NCBI GenBank assembly: GCA_002812745.2
Contig: NCSJ02000049.1
Location: forward strand, 1-64,000
Reading direction: 5' to 3'
Length of the DNA stretch: 64,000 bases
Source of the DNA: Scytalidium lignicola
Taxonomy: Eukaryota > Ascomycota > Leotiomycetes
Position 1 is the stretch's first letter; each line of letters opens with the position of its first letter. Shown here in pieces: positions 1 to 10,414 of the stretch. Made by a program: the position numbers and the translations under genes. The notes under the pieces were generated by a model that worked only from the letters and a program-made list of their open reading frames with translations, had not been told where the DNA came from and did no database searches.

Positions 1-780
1 CAATACGGTACAAGTACTGTACAGTACAGTAGCGAGCAGATACCCGATACACAGTGTTCCTGCCAAGACTTCCAGGAAGTAAAGCTGTACTGTATCGATG
101 AGATAGGGACAGCCGAGCCGAGAGTTAGAAGCTCTGAAAGCTCTTTTATCGCCACGCTATGCCCAGCCCCGCGCCATGAGCAGAGTTGAAGTACAGTAAT
201 CCCACTTGTCCCACCACCTCTAAATAGCATCAGGCCACATGCGATTTTTNGCTCCTGCTGTGCTGTACTGTAAAACGGGGTTTTATTTGCAAAAAGGAAG
301 TATGCATACGGGAAGGGGGTAAATAAAATACAGAAATATTATTAGGAGGGGGGGGTTAGATAAAATCGATTTTTTGAAAATATTAAATGCCTAGATTGTA
401 ACTGTAACTGTTTTTTTACTGTAGTTTTTGTTTGGATAATTCGTATAAGTGTATCGGGATTTGCTACCGTATCGTGCGTATTCTCTCTCCCCCTCGGACG
501 GCTCGGAAGATGGGTTGCAGGGGTAACTTTAGATCGTGCATGTACAACAGTACAGGGAAGTAAAAGGATGTGGCTAGGCTAGGTGGTGATGCTGCTTCCT
601 CGGGATTTTTGAGGGGAGGGGGTGTTTTGTTGTTCTTTTTTTGGACCTAATGCACTACTGTATACTACATGAAGAAGAACACGAATGAATAGGTTAATTA
701 CCCCGTAGATACAGTGGTTAGGTTAAGTTAGACTTGGGTAATTGGATGGATCTGTGTATGTTCTAATTATTGAATAAACT

Positions 781-802
781 TGTACTGTACTGTACTGTAC
801 TG
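781..802. repeat. (TGTAC)n pentanucleotide microsatellite
   Basis: Four tandem copies of TGTAC followed by TG. The same unit occurs singly or in pairs many times between 1 and 1700, so this is the longest array of a dispersed motif. Confidence 0.85.
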
Positions 803-913
803 TGGCTACAGGGATATTCTGCAGAATATGGCCGTTGCAGGTTTGATGATATCACCGATTTTTAGTGGTTGGGAAGTNGGGGTTCTGCCATGCGCAACAT
901 CCCTATCCCCTGT

Positions 914-940
914 ACAGCAGCAGCAGCAGCAGCAGCAGCA
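914..940. repeat. (CAG)n trinucleotide microsatellite
   Basis: About eight uninterrupted CAG units in non-coding sequence, directly after a TGTACAG motif. Confidence 0.9.
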
Positions 941-1142
941 TAGGGACTAGACTTTCCAATATCTCCAAAGGAAAAAAAGGAAAGGCAAAAAAGGAGATCA
1001 AAAGAAAAATTTGCAGGAATTCGGCCCTACAGAAGTGTCAAAGTTAGTCCTCTGTAACTTACGATGGGAGGGGCCGGTGTTTAGTCGATACTGATACTGA
1101 TACTGTAGCAAAGAAGATGTTGGCCTGATGGGTGACTTGACT

Positions 1143-1187
1143 TGAACTGAACTGAACTGACTGAACGGACTGAACGGACTGAACGGG
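1143..1187. repeat. tandem ACTGAACGG / ACTGA repeats
   Basis: Three imperfect ACTGA-type units are followed by three nine-base units reading ACTGAACGG. It is a short minisatellite in the non-coding left flank. Confidence 0.75.
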
Positions 1188-1305
1188 CCTGCAATCGCAC
1201 CGCAAAGGAGAACACGCCACCCGAAGCCACCGCCGACCACCGCCACTTTACTTGTTTTTCTTTTTCTTTTGGCTGGTCCTACAATAGCTGGGAAGGCCGT
1301 AATCG

Positions 1306-1324
1306 TTGGGTTGGGTTGGGTTGG
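1306..1324. repeat. (TTGGG)n repeat
   Basis: Three full TTGGG units plus a partial one. It resembles a telomere repeat only superficially: the unit is a pentamer and the array is very short. Confidence 0.7.
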
Positions 1325-1550
1325 TTTTCTACTGTACGTACTATACTGGCTTGTAAGGAGAAAGAAGTACCTCCACGCCTGTTCAGAGGCCACATTTTCA
1401 ACGGATTAATTAATAAATTACTGTAACTTGTATTTTGCTTGAATTATAATCAGCCCATAGAAAGAAGTATAGTAACAGTAACAATAACAGTACGAGCCGA
1501 CCAAGGCCAAAATGAGCTATTGCTTGATACTTTGATATGCCGGCAGCTTC

Positions 1551-1573
1551 AGGATATGCAGATATGCAGATAT
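1551..1573. repeat. (GATATGCA)n octamer repeat
   Basis: Three successive GATATGCA-like units in non-coding sequence. Confidence 0.6.
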
Positions 1574-2628
1574 GTATGTCCTGGGAAAACGTGGGTGTCG
1601 TCTTCTCCCTTGCTTTCTAAGGAGGCTTGCATCGGCGTGCGGCGCGGTTGCAGGAGGCAGAAGAGGATATACAGTGTACAGTCCAATGTAGAGAGGCGTC
1701 TAATCGGGGAGATAGAGAGAGACCACAGCACAATAGAGTACAGGACAGGATTCAAGGCAGAGACGGAGAAGAAACAACAGAAATCAGACCACTTTCAACA
1801 TCCAGCCTATCAAGCCCGCCGTCCTAGCCATGCAGCCAGCTCTTTGCCCTTTCTTCTGCTTCTCCTTCTGCCTCTGCGCCTCTGCGCCGACGGTCCGATG
1901 CCAAAGAGGTACATGTACGTCAGCAAAACGAAAGGCTGCACCAAAGTGCCATGATCCATCAATCGACCTGGGCCCTGGGCGGCGAGGCGGATCGGATGGG
2001 ATGGTTTTTGGGGACTTGGGGGGGCGCAATGGGAATGAGGGGGGGGGTGGGATGGGATGGTGAGCATGGAGCAATCAATTATCGCATGGGCAAAAAAAGC
2101 GCGGGCCTTTGTCTCTTTCCCCCCTCGCGCTCTCGAGATGATACCGTCGAGATGGCTTGATCCGTGATCCAAGGTTTTTATTAGTTTTAGCACCACCAAC
2201 CAACCAACCAGCAAGGAATTGTTTACTTGTGGAAGGGGAGAGGGAGAGAGGGGAAAAAAGACGTATATATTTCGTAGCCCGCGCTGCTCTTTTCGTAAGA
2301 TCTTCCTTTTTTATTTCTCCATTGCAAAACAACCTCCTCCTTTACGAAGGCTGACGAAAGCTACGAAGCTACGACAGCTTGTCCATCGTTGTGGACTCAA
2401 CGTCATTCTGACTTCTTCCTCTCTTTTGTTCATTGCAAGAGAGAGAAGGCGATCGAGAAACGCGGGGCACGTCATAGACAGCAGATCCCTATCGTTTTTT
2501 TACCCCGCTAAACGACCAAAAAGCACCTTGATCACTACTATTATTGCTATTACGACGACAATTCAATTGTCAAAAAAGTCCTTTCTTTTCTATCAAACAA
2601 CTTCTGCCAAATTTAATTGATTGATTGA

Positions 2629-2642
2629 ACACACACACACAC
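2629..2642. repeat. (CA)n run in the phosphoketolase leader
   Basis: Seven CA units about a dozen bases before the ATG at 2654. They probably lie in the 5' untranslated region. Confidence 0.8.
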
Positions 2643-2653
2643 AAAAAGAGAGA

Positions 2654-5166
2654 ATGGCGCCGCCGACGACGACAAAGTCCAGGTCGAGAGCATCTCCGCC
2701 TATGGCCAGGCGCGCTCCACCGTGCCCTCGGAGCCGCTCCCCGCGGACGAGCTGCAGAAACTCGACGCTTACTACCGCGCCAGCCTGTACCTGTGTCTGG
2801 GCATGCTCTACCTGCGCGAGAACGCCCTGCTCAAGCAACCACTCTCCAAGGATCATCTCAAGAAGCGTCTGCTCGGCCACTGGGGCTCGGATGCCGGCCA
2901 GATCTTCACCTACATCCACTGGAATCGCATGATCAAGAAGTATGATCTCGACAGCCTGTTCATCTCCGGCCCCGGCCACGGTGCCCCCGCCGTGCTCTCC
3001 CAGGCCTATCTCGAGGGCACCTACACTGAGGTCTACCCTGACAAGAGCGAAGATGAGGAGGGCATGAGGAAATTCTTCAAGCAGTTCTCCTTCCCTGGTG
3101 GCATTGGCAGTCATGCCACACCCGAGACCCCCGGCAGTCTGCACGAGGGTGGTGAGTTGGGCTACAGTATTTCCCACGCCTTTGGCTCTGTCTTCGACCA
3201 CCCCAAGCTCATCTCCGTCTGCATGGTCGGTGATGGTGAGGCGGAGACCGGTCCATTGGCCACCAGCTGGCACAGCACCAAGTTCTTGAACCCCATCACC
3301 GATGGCGCCGTGCTGCCCGTGCTGCATCTGAATGGTTACAAGATCAACAACCCCACGGTTCTGGCCCGAATCTCGCACAAGGAGCTCGAGCAGCTCATGT
3401 ACGGATACGGATGGACCCCGTACTTCGTCGAAGGAAGCGACCTGGACTCCATGCACGAGGCCATGGCAGCAACAGTCGAGAGGTGTGTGCAGGAGATCAA
3501 GAAGTACCAGAAGGAGGCTCGAGATTCCGGCGTGGCTGTCCGACCTCGATGGCCCATGATCATCCTGAGAACACCCAAGGGTTGGACTGCACCACGAACC
3601 GTCGATGGACACTTCCTCGAGGGCTTCTGGCGTGCTCATCAGATCCCACTTGCTGATGTTGCCACAAACTCCGATCACTTGAAGCTCTTGGAGAACTGGA
3701 TGAGAGGCTACAAGCCTGAGGAAGTCTTCGACGAGAATGGAAAGCTGATTCCTGAGTTGAGAGCGCTGGCACCAACGGGCAACGCACGCATGAGTGCCAA
3801 CCCCGTTGCCAACGGTGGTTTGATCCGCAAGCCCCTTGATATGCCTGACTTCCGCAAGTATGCCATCAAGGATATCGAGCCTGGAGTGACCAATTCTGGA
3901 AGCATGACCACCATGGCCCTCTTCCTGCGGGATATCGTGGCCAAGAACATGACCAACTTCCGTGTTTTCGGCCCCGACGAGACGGAATCGAATAAGCTGG
4001 GCGCCATCTACGAGGCAGGCAAGAAGGTCTGGATGGGAGAGTATTTCGAGGAAGATGCCAACGGAGGAAACCTCGCGCCGGCAGGACGAGTCATGGAGAT
4101 TCTCAGTGAGCACACGGTTGAGGGATGGCTCGAGGGCTACATTCTTTCCGGTCGACATGGCATGCTGAACAGCTACGAACCCTTCATCCACATTATTGAC
4201 TCCATGGTCAATCAGCACTGCAAATGGATTGAGAAGTGTCTCGAGGTCGAATGGCGTGCCAAGGTTGCCTCGCTCAACATCCTCCTGACAGCCACCGTCT
4301 GGCGTCAAGATCACAATGGATTCACCCACCAAGACCCCGGTTTCCTGGATGTTGTAGCCAACAAGAGCCCCGATGTCGTCCGGATATACCTACCTCCCGA
4401 CGGAAACTGTCTCCTGAGCACCATGGATCACTGCTTCCGCAGCTCAAACTACGTCAACGTCGTGGTAGCCGATAAGCAGAACCATCTCCAATTCCTCAAC
4501 ATGCACGACGCAACCGAGCACTGCTCCAAGGGTGTCGGAATCTGGGACTTCGCATCCAACGACCAGGGCCAGGTCCCAGACGTGGTCATGGCCTCCTGCG
4601 GTGATGTCCCCACGGCTGAGTCCCTCGCCGCAACCGCCCTCCTCCGCGAATTCCTCCCCGACCTCAAGATCCGTTTCGTCAACGTTGTCGACCTCTTCAA
4701 GCTCATCTCCAACATCGACCATCCCCACGGCATGACCGACGCCGAATGGGTTGGCGTCTTCACCGAAACCGTCCCCATCATATTTAACTTCCATTCCTAC
4801 CCATGGCTCGTTCACCGTCTGACCTACAAGCGCCCCGGCCAACAGAACTTGCACGTCCGCGGCTACAAGGAGAAAGGAAACATCGACACCCCGCTCGAGC
4901 TGGCTATCCGCAACCAGACCGATCGATACTCCCTAGCCATCGACGCCATTGACCGCATAGGTCATCTGAAGATCACGGGTGCGAGTGTGCGAGATAAGCT
5001 CGTGTCGTTGCAGTATGATGCTAAAATTACGGCGTACGAGAATGGACAGGATCCGGACTGGATCATGAACTGGTGCTGGCCGTATGATAAGAACGGGAAG
5101 AGGAGGGAGGATGCAAAGAAGTTTGATGTAGCGGTTGGGAAGGGTGAGGGTGTTAGCACTGAGTAA
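2654..5166 (+). CDS. xylulose-5-phosphate/fructose-6-phosphate phosphoketolase (start frameshifted)
   Basis: This thiamine-diphosphate enzyme cleaves xylulose-5-P (and usually fructose-6-P) with phosphate to acetyl-phosphate plus glyceraldehyde-3-P or erythrose-4-P; it is normally cytosolic. Family signatures are the GHGAP motif, the ThDP motif GDGEAETGP near codon 195, and LRTPKGW. The reading frame is uninterrupted from 2629 to the TAA-side end at 5166 and has no intron. It contains no ATG before about 2803, although conserved-looking sequence (VQVESISAYGQARSTV) starts near 2677. An ATG with good context lies at 2654 but in another frame; one extra base shortly after it would join the two and give about 837 aa. 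The sequence therefore appears to lack one base at about 2656-2664. GC-rich third positions create a long antisense open frame. It is closer to the fungal clade with cyanobacterial-like N-termini than to the A. nidulans-type enzyme as I remember them. Confidence 0.93.
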
Positions 5167-7920
5167 AAGGTGGGGAGGCCAACTTCTATAAGCTTCTTAC
5201 TTTTTTTTNCTCTTATTCTTTTCAAATGGGATAATTAGATTATGGTGGGGAAGGGAATGGATGGGGTTTCTTTTTTAAACGTTGAATGAAATGAAATGAA
5301 AATGAAAATAAAACGTGTTTTTTTTTATAAAACAAATATCCAATTGAACTTGAATTGAGTGTAGAAAAATAATATATACTGTGATGTTGACTCTTTTTAT
5401 TAACGTCATCTTTTTTTNAGTTGCTAGGATAGTACAGTATGTTTTCTTAAACCGTCTTTATTTTGCTCCCAACCCCATCCCCCCTTTTTAAACAGCAATA
5501 ATTGTGTTATGTGTGCGTGTGTGAGAGAAAGAGAGAGAGCGAGAGAGAAAAAATAAAAGACACTTTACATAATTCAAACCCTTTTTTAAGATACCATTTC
5601 AAATTCACTCCGTCAAAAACACATGAGTTCCAGCCCATATTCACCGCTAGACTGGAACAAATATATATAAATATCACACACCCCCCCTTTTTCGCTATAT
5701 TTTGAAATAAAAACTGCGTAACCGATCGATCATCCTTCCAGACTGAAGTTCACAATGCTTATGCGAATGCACGTGGGTGAGCACCGCACCGCATCCGTTT
5801 CCATTGCCATACGCACCATGACAAGTGAGGACAAGCACCTTTCAGATTCCGGGGTTTTTTCTAATATGCAAAGACTTAAATGCATCATTCTATGATACTA
5901 CGCTGATGAGGGCGGGTGGAATTGACAATCATTAGTTGTATGGTGATGGCGATGTAAATGATGGTAGTTGTTTGTTTGTTTGTTTGTTTGTTTGTTGATT
6001 GATTTTGGGGGTTGTATTCGATTCGATTTGGATGGGTTCTATTTTAGTTTTAGGTGTTGAGTTTTCTGGAGAGAGAGATATGTAAATATGTGTCGGAGTT
6101 TATGATGTAACATAATTCCGATGTTTTGAATGGCTTTTCATAAACTTTCCAAATGCCTTCGCAAATGACATACAGACATTTAGCCTCCTGCAACGCATTT
6201 TCGAAGCTGTATTGCACTCACATTCATCTGATCGCCCATATAGTTCAGGATCAAGGACGCGTAACTTTAGCCCTTTGGCGAGTTACATAGCCGGCATTTT
6301 TTAAGAAATTTCTTAGTATAGAAAACTTGTATAAATCAGATGAATAAACAAGCTTTAATGAGACTTTAAATAGAGGGAGAATTTTGACTCCTAGCTAAAT
6401 GTGAAAAAANGTATGAAAGAAGTATTTTCCCCTTGAACGTTTCCTTACATGTTAGTCTTTTCCTGCTCCCTTTTATAGAAGGGGGATAAGGGGAGGAGGA
6501 TGACTGTGGACTGTGGTTCTTGTGTATTGAATATTGATGGAGTTGGGTGACATAAAGTTATTGACTAGATTGGTTGATGTTATTCAATTTTAGTCTTTCG
6601 CTGTTCTACTGGTTGGTAGACTGTGTGTGGGTGAGAGAATGGCGATATTCTTTTTTTNGTTTCCTAACAACAAAAGGGCATGTATTGTGTATTTGAATCA
6701 TTTTAGCTAAGAAAGTATCTTCTTCCTAAATTTAACCATAAAAATAAGTATATACTTCACACCTGCTAATTTGAGCCAATCCTTCATAAACCCCCGGATT
6801 CAATTTATTTTCATCCTGGTGTTTATATAATATTTTGAGGCACTCAATTAACACTCAGATAGTGAATGAATGAATGAATGTATGAGTGAGCAGTTTAGAT
6901 GAGATCAATAGAGAATATACAATATATTTTGTCAAAGCGCTCAAGATTCCTTGAATACTTAAGCTTAAAATCAAAGCTATAAACTAATAAGTTAGAAAGA
7001 GCAAGGAATATAACTATGGCATTCCAGGCATCTCTCTGCAACAAAACCTTCAACACGTATGACAGCAGCATATTAACAAGAACATGTTATCAGATTCAAT
7101 CTAAGTGGACTAAATAAATACAAGCTGAAAAGGCATACTTCCCCTGGCTAGAATAGTCCGAAAAGAAGTATGCTAACCTGCGTACGGGAAAGGTCCTTTA
7201 CGTCTCGCACATCCTCTCGAGCAGCGCCGCAGAATCATGGATATCAGTCAAGACTTCTCGTATATGGTGCTCAATTTTATAATTGACAATGATTGGTTCT
7301 GTAGTGGTGATTATGGTGTTGTTGTCGATTTTGTTAGTTGTGCTGGATTTGAAATGGTTTCTGGTTGTGAGTTAAGTTATGATGATTTAGGATATTGGGT
7401 TTGGAAATTGGGCATTGCTATTACACCTGTACAGTACATGGAAATGTTTACTGGCGCTTGCTGACCTGTACTATTCGTCTGCAGCAGTGAACTCGAGATC
7501 CTTCTCGAAGTCCTCAAAAGGGTTTTCTGTTGCAAATCCATTTCCCCGAGATGGAATTGTTCATTTAAAACTGTCATGAAAACCCCTTTGCAACCTTTTT
7601 TGTGCCTGTCATTTATTCAGTAGTAACTCAAATTCTTAATAGAAACTGATTGATTGAGTTTGTTAACGTTATTCAATATAGTCATATTAAATATTATCCA
7701 CATTGGTATATATACATGTAGCATATACAGATGATGAACCGTTCCTTTTTGTACCAGTAAGGATCAAATACAGCAATATGTGCAACTCGCCAAGGCCTGA
7801 GCTACGCGTCTTTGATCTTAAATTATATGGGAGATCAAATGAACGTTAGTACTGTCCAGCTTCGGAATGCATTACAGGAGACAAAATGTTTATATGCGTG
7901 GACCCTGAACCCAATCGCCC
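5167..7920. other. AT-rich intergenic region
   Basis: Only short chance frames are present. It holds the phosphoketolase 3' end, four homopolymer-associated 'n' bases (5209, 5418, 6410, 6658), a (GTTT)n run at 5968-5995 and a short (GAAT)n run near 6864-6880. The stretch is visibly more AT-rich than the phosphoketolase gene. I recognise no gene. Confidence 0.6.
5968..5995. repeat. (GTTT)n tetranucleotide microsatellite
   Basis: Seven uninterrupted GTTT units in an AT-rich intergenic stretch. Confidence 0.9.
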
Positions 7921-8354
7921 ATGCTGTCTTCGCTGTGCAAAAAGGCAATCAGACACGCCAGTGAAACATTTGACCCTGGCATTCTAGTACTGTTGCCTTC
8001 AGGGGTTGGCTTCACGTAAGTAATCGTTGAGGGCTCTGTCTGCGTGCATAAGACATAATCGTGTTTATCTCAACTGACCGTTCCGTTCCTAGTCTTAATC
8101 GGTTTGGGTTAACCAAGCTCAACGCCATATTGCCCTTCCTCGAAGCATGCTTCAACCCTCACGCCAAAGAGCTTTGCGCACTGGCAAACAAACGCCTCCT
8201 TGAGCCCCTCATCGAAGGCAGACCAATCCCGTTCCTCGCTTTGTGCAACCCAGGAAACCGCAAAGGATTGGGAACGTTCCTAGACTCACTACAAGTCGTC
8301 GAAGAGGCTGAGGAGACAGAGGAAGAGACGGAGTCGATGGATTTGTCACCTTGA
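7921..8354 (+). CDS. possible small two-exon gene, overlapping a CCxRC cysteine motif in another frame
   Basis: I do not recognise this product. A two-exon model, 7921-8015 and 8093-8354, reads through cleanly to 118 aa. The intron has a GTAAGT donor, a CTGAC branch-like site and a CTAG acceptor; the C-terminus is acidic (EEAEETEEE). A different frame, from an ATG at 7886, encodes RPCCLRCAK and stops at 7987; that motif nearly matches RPCCLRCSK encoded on the opposite strand near 13.1 kb. The locus may therefore be a decayed member of that small cysteine-protein family, with the 118-aa reading a by-product. It lies in an AT-rich gene-poor stretch. Expression is unproven. Confidence 0.3.
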
Positions 8355-9423
8355 TCAGCTAGAAAAAGGCAATTGGTAGTAATGGTAAGGGAAAATTCCT
8401 AACCTCAAAGCGATGGATACTCGATGCACACCACAAGGTGGAGTATTTATGGATCTCGATACTGCGAAAGCCCTCTGTGAAAGGAAGGACCCCTTTAACC
8501 CATTTCACATACCCCCTTCTAAAGCAATCTGACTCCAGGTGGGAATTTCTACATTCGACAGCAAAGACGTCACAGACTGTACTGCTGTCAATTCACTCGT
8601 CCTTGTCACCAATCACCTATATCGCTTTTCTCTGATTACCCAATCTATCCAATTAATTCACAACTGGTTCTACATAGGAGCGTAGAAAGTTTAATGGCCA
8701 CCAACTCTTATTCGGTACAGCACTTGGAGGTTCAGAATATCAAAGCATGATCCTTCCTTAGTCAGGAATGTACTACAAAACTTTATTCCCATTATTCAGT
8801 GTTATTCACTCATAAAATTAAGTATAGCCTTCCGAGATTCTATATATTCCATACCTCCGATATAACATTTCTCGTTCCTCGATCCTCATTCCTTGTATTA
8901 TCATTCCTTCTTGACCGTTGACTTTGATCCCGACCTTGCCTTTTATGTTAGACCATCCCCATATCGTTATGATATATTTCATTCCTTACTCACTAATTTT
9001 AATTTTTTCGGTATTCTTAGCATCCTATTCAGCTTTTCTACTTTTTTNGTAACTACCTTAGTCGTTGTCATTCTCATCATCATTGTAGTTTATAGCCACA
9101 AGTTTTCAGTCTATCAGCCTGCTAAACATGCGACTCGCTCTTTCATGTGGTCGGCTAGGCATTGTAATAAATAGCGTTTGTAAGTCTTTAAGATATAGTA
9201 TATTGACGTGCCGAGGAAGTAATGGTTTGTGGTCGTTGTCGTCGTAGTTAGGAAGGCTGTTGATGGGGGATCTCATAATGAGAATAGTGTGTGTCTTAAG
9301 GTTCGTTGAATTTGTAGATTAAATCCCGTATCTGATCATAGATCAGTTGCAATTGAGCAACGTCATTTGCTGGGACGCCGTAAATCTGTTGAGTGATTGT
9401 ATATTTTCTGTAATCTAGGTACA
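8355..9423. other. intergenic, nothing recognised
   Basis: The stretch is AT-rich with short frames only. It contains an 'n' at 9048 after a T run. No family signature is seen on either strand. Confidence 0.55.
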
Positions 9424-10414
9424 TTATTTGCTGGAATTGCATAGGTTGCAGAGCTTTTGTGCCATTTTCACCATACTAAAAGCACCTTCTTTGAAGGTCC
9501 CGGGAGTCTCGAAGCTCTTTAAGTAGATCTCCCATGAATTGTATTTGGACAGTCGCCTGCCCGCTCTGACCACGTGCCTTTGCAGGCCAAATTTGGCAGG
9601 ATCGAACTGCTCAAGACGGGTCACCTTCCAGATTGTCTTCATTAATAAGTATTGGCGATATACAGTCTTTGACCCCGACCGAAACGCAACCAGGTTGTTG
9701 TTGAGCGTGTCACCAAACACGTCCTCATTCTGGGCCTCACAGCTGGGTTGTTCGTGACATCCTGAAGAAACGCAACTATCTAATTTCTAGGTGTTAGCTA
9801 TCTTTTGAAATATTGGGCATCGGGAAGTTAGAGCAAGAAAATTAAAAAGGGCTGTGTGAGAAAATCAGGGGTTGACTGACCTTTACCCACTGGTGTAGTG
9901 GTTAATGTAATCATAGATTGCTTCAGCTCAGCTGTGAATCCTCGAAAAAGGATGTGATTTACCACTGGAGCAAGTTGATGGTCATCTCCCACAATTATAA
10001 CCCTGTCAAAATCCAGGTATGCAGAGAGAGAAGCAAATTCTACCACGTTGATTTGTCCTCCTTCGTCGAGTTTGTCGAAACCCGAATCTGGGGAATCGTG
10101 AGCCATTTTTTCATAACAATACTTGAACACCTTTAGCTAGGAATTGTATAGTAATGAGTGAGCTAAATCTGTGTTCTCAAAACCTTCCTTGATCATTGCT
10201 TTTGCCAAGTTCACTTAAAACGTTGCTGAACACAAAAATATTTAGTGCTTGTATCTCGAAGTTCACTTGTTCTGACCAATTTGGTGAATCTCATAAGTAA
10301 GTTGTTTTGACACTTTAATATCAACTTCCTCATGAAGTTCAAGCAGTGATTAGTCAATAGCGCGTCTGAAGGGAGTTGGAGGGTCGTTTGCGCAGCTAGA
10401 CTCGAGACGCCCAA
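9424..10414 (-). pseudogene. relic of a superfamily 1 (Upf1/NAM7-like) helicase
   Basis: Three neighbouring minus-strand frames (10414-10211, 10130-9828, 9720-9424) line up in the order expected for one protein but are separated by stops and frame changes. The middle one holds the best evidence. DEGGQ at about 10052-10066 corresponds to the Walker B motif (usually DEAGQ). VGDDHQLAPVV, at about 9960-9992, corresponds to motif III (GDxxQLxPxV) of the DNA2/NAM7 helicase group. The spacing between the two is normal for the family. The upstream piece has an LVRTSE sequence resembling the region before motif II. No Walker A motif is visible, and neither are motifs IV-VI. It is therefore read as a broken, non-functional copy in an AT-rich stretch. 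Confidence 0.5.

Larger units (their letters stand above)
1..2653. other. intergenic and promoter region, rich in short repeats
   Basis: No open frame here resembles a known protein; those present are short and overlap in several frames. The left 1.7 kb is unusually rich in the heptamer TACTGTA and its complement TACAGTA, and carries several tandem repeats listed separately. From about 2160 to the phosphoketolase start the sequence becomes pyrimidine-rich and contains an ATATAT stretch near 2263, as expected for a promoter and 5' leader. A (CA)n run at about 2629-2642 lies directly before the start codon. Bases 250 and 878 are 'n' beside homopolymers. Confidence 0.6.

Noticed and set aside
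1306..1324. TTGGG repeat as telomere-like sequence
   Set aside because: The unit is a pentamer, not TTAGGG, and there are only about three and a half copies.
1439..1954. 171-codon plus-strand frame
   Set aside because: Low-complexity composition, overlapping frames on the opposite strand, no recognisable domain and location in a repeat-rich promoter region.
2593..4332. Minus-strand open frame of 579 codons inside the phosphoketolase gene
   Set aside because: It is fully antisense to a well-supported enzyme, shows no family signature, and is explained by GC-rich third codon positions.
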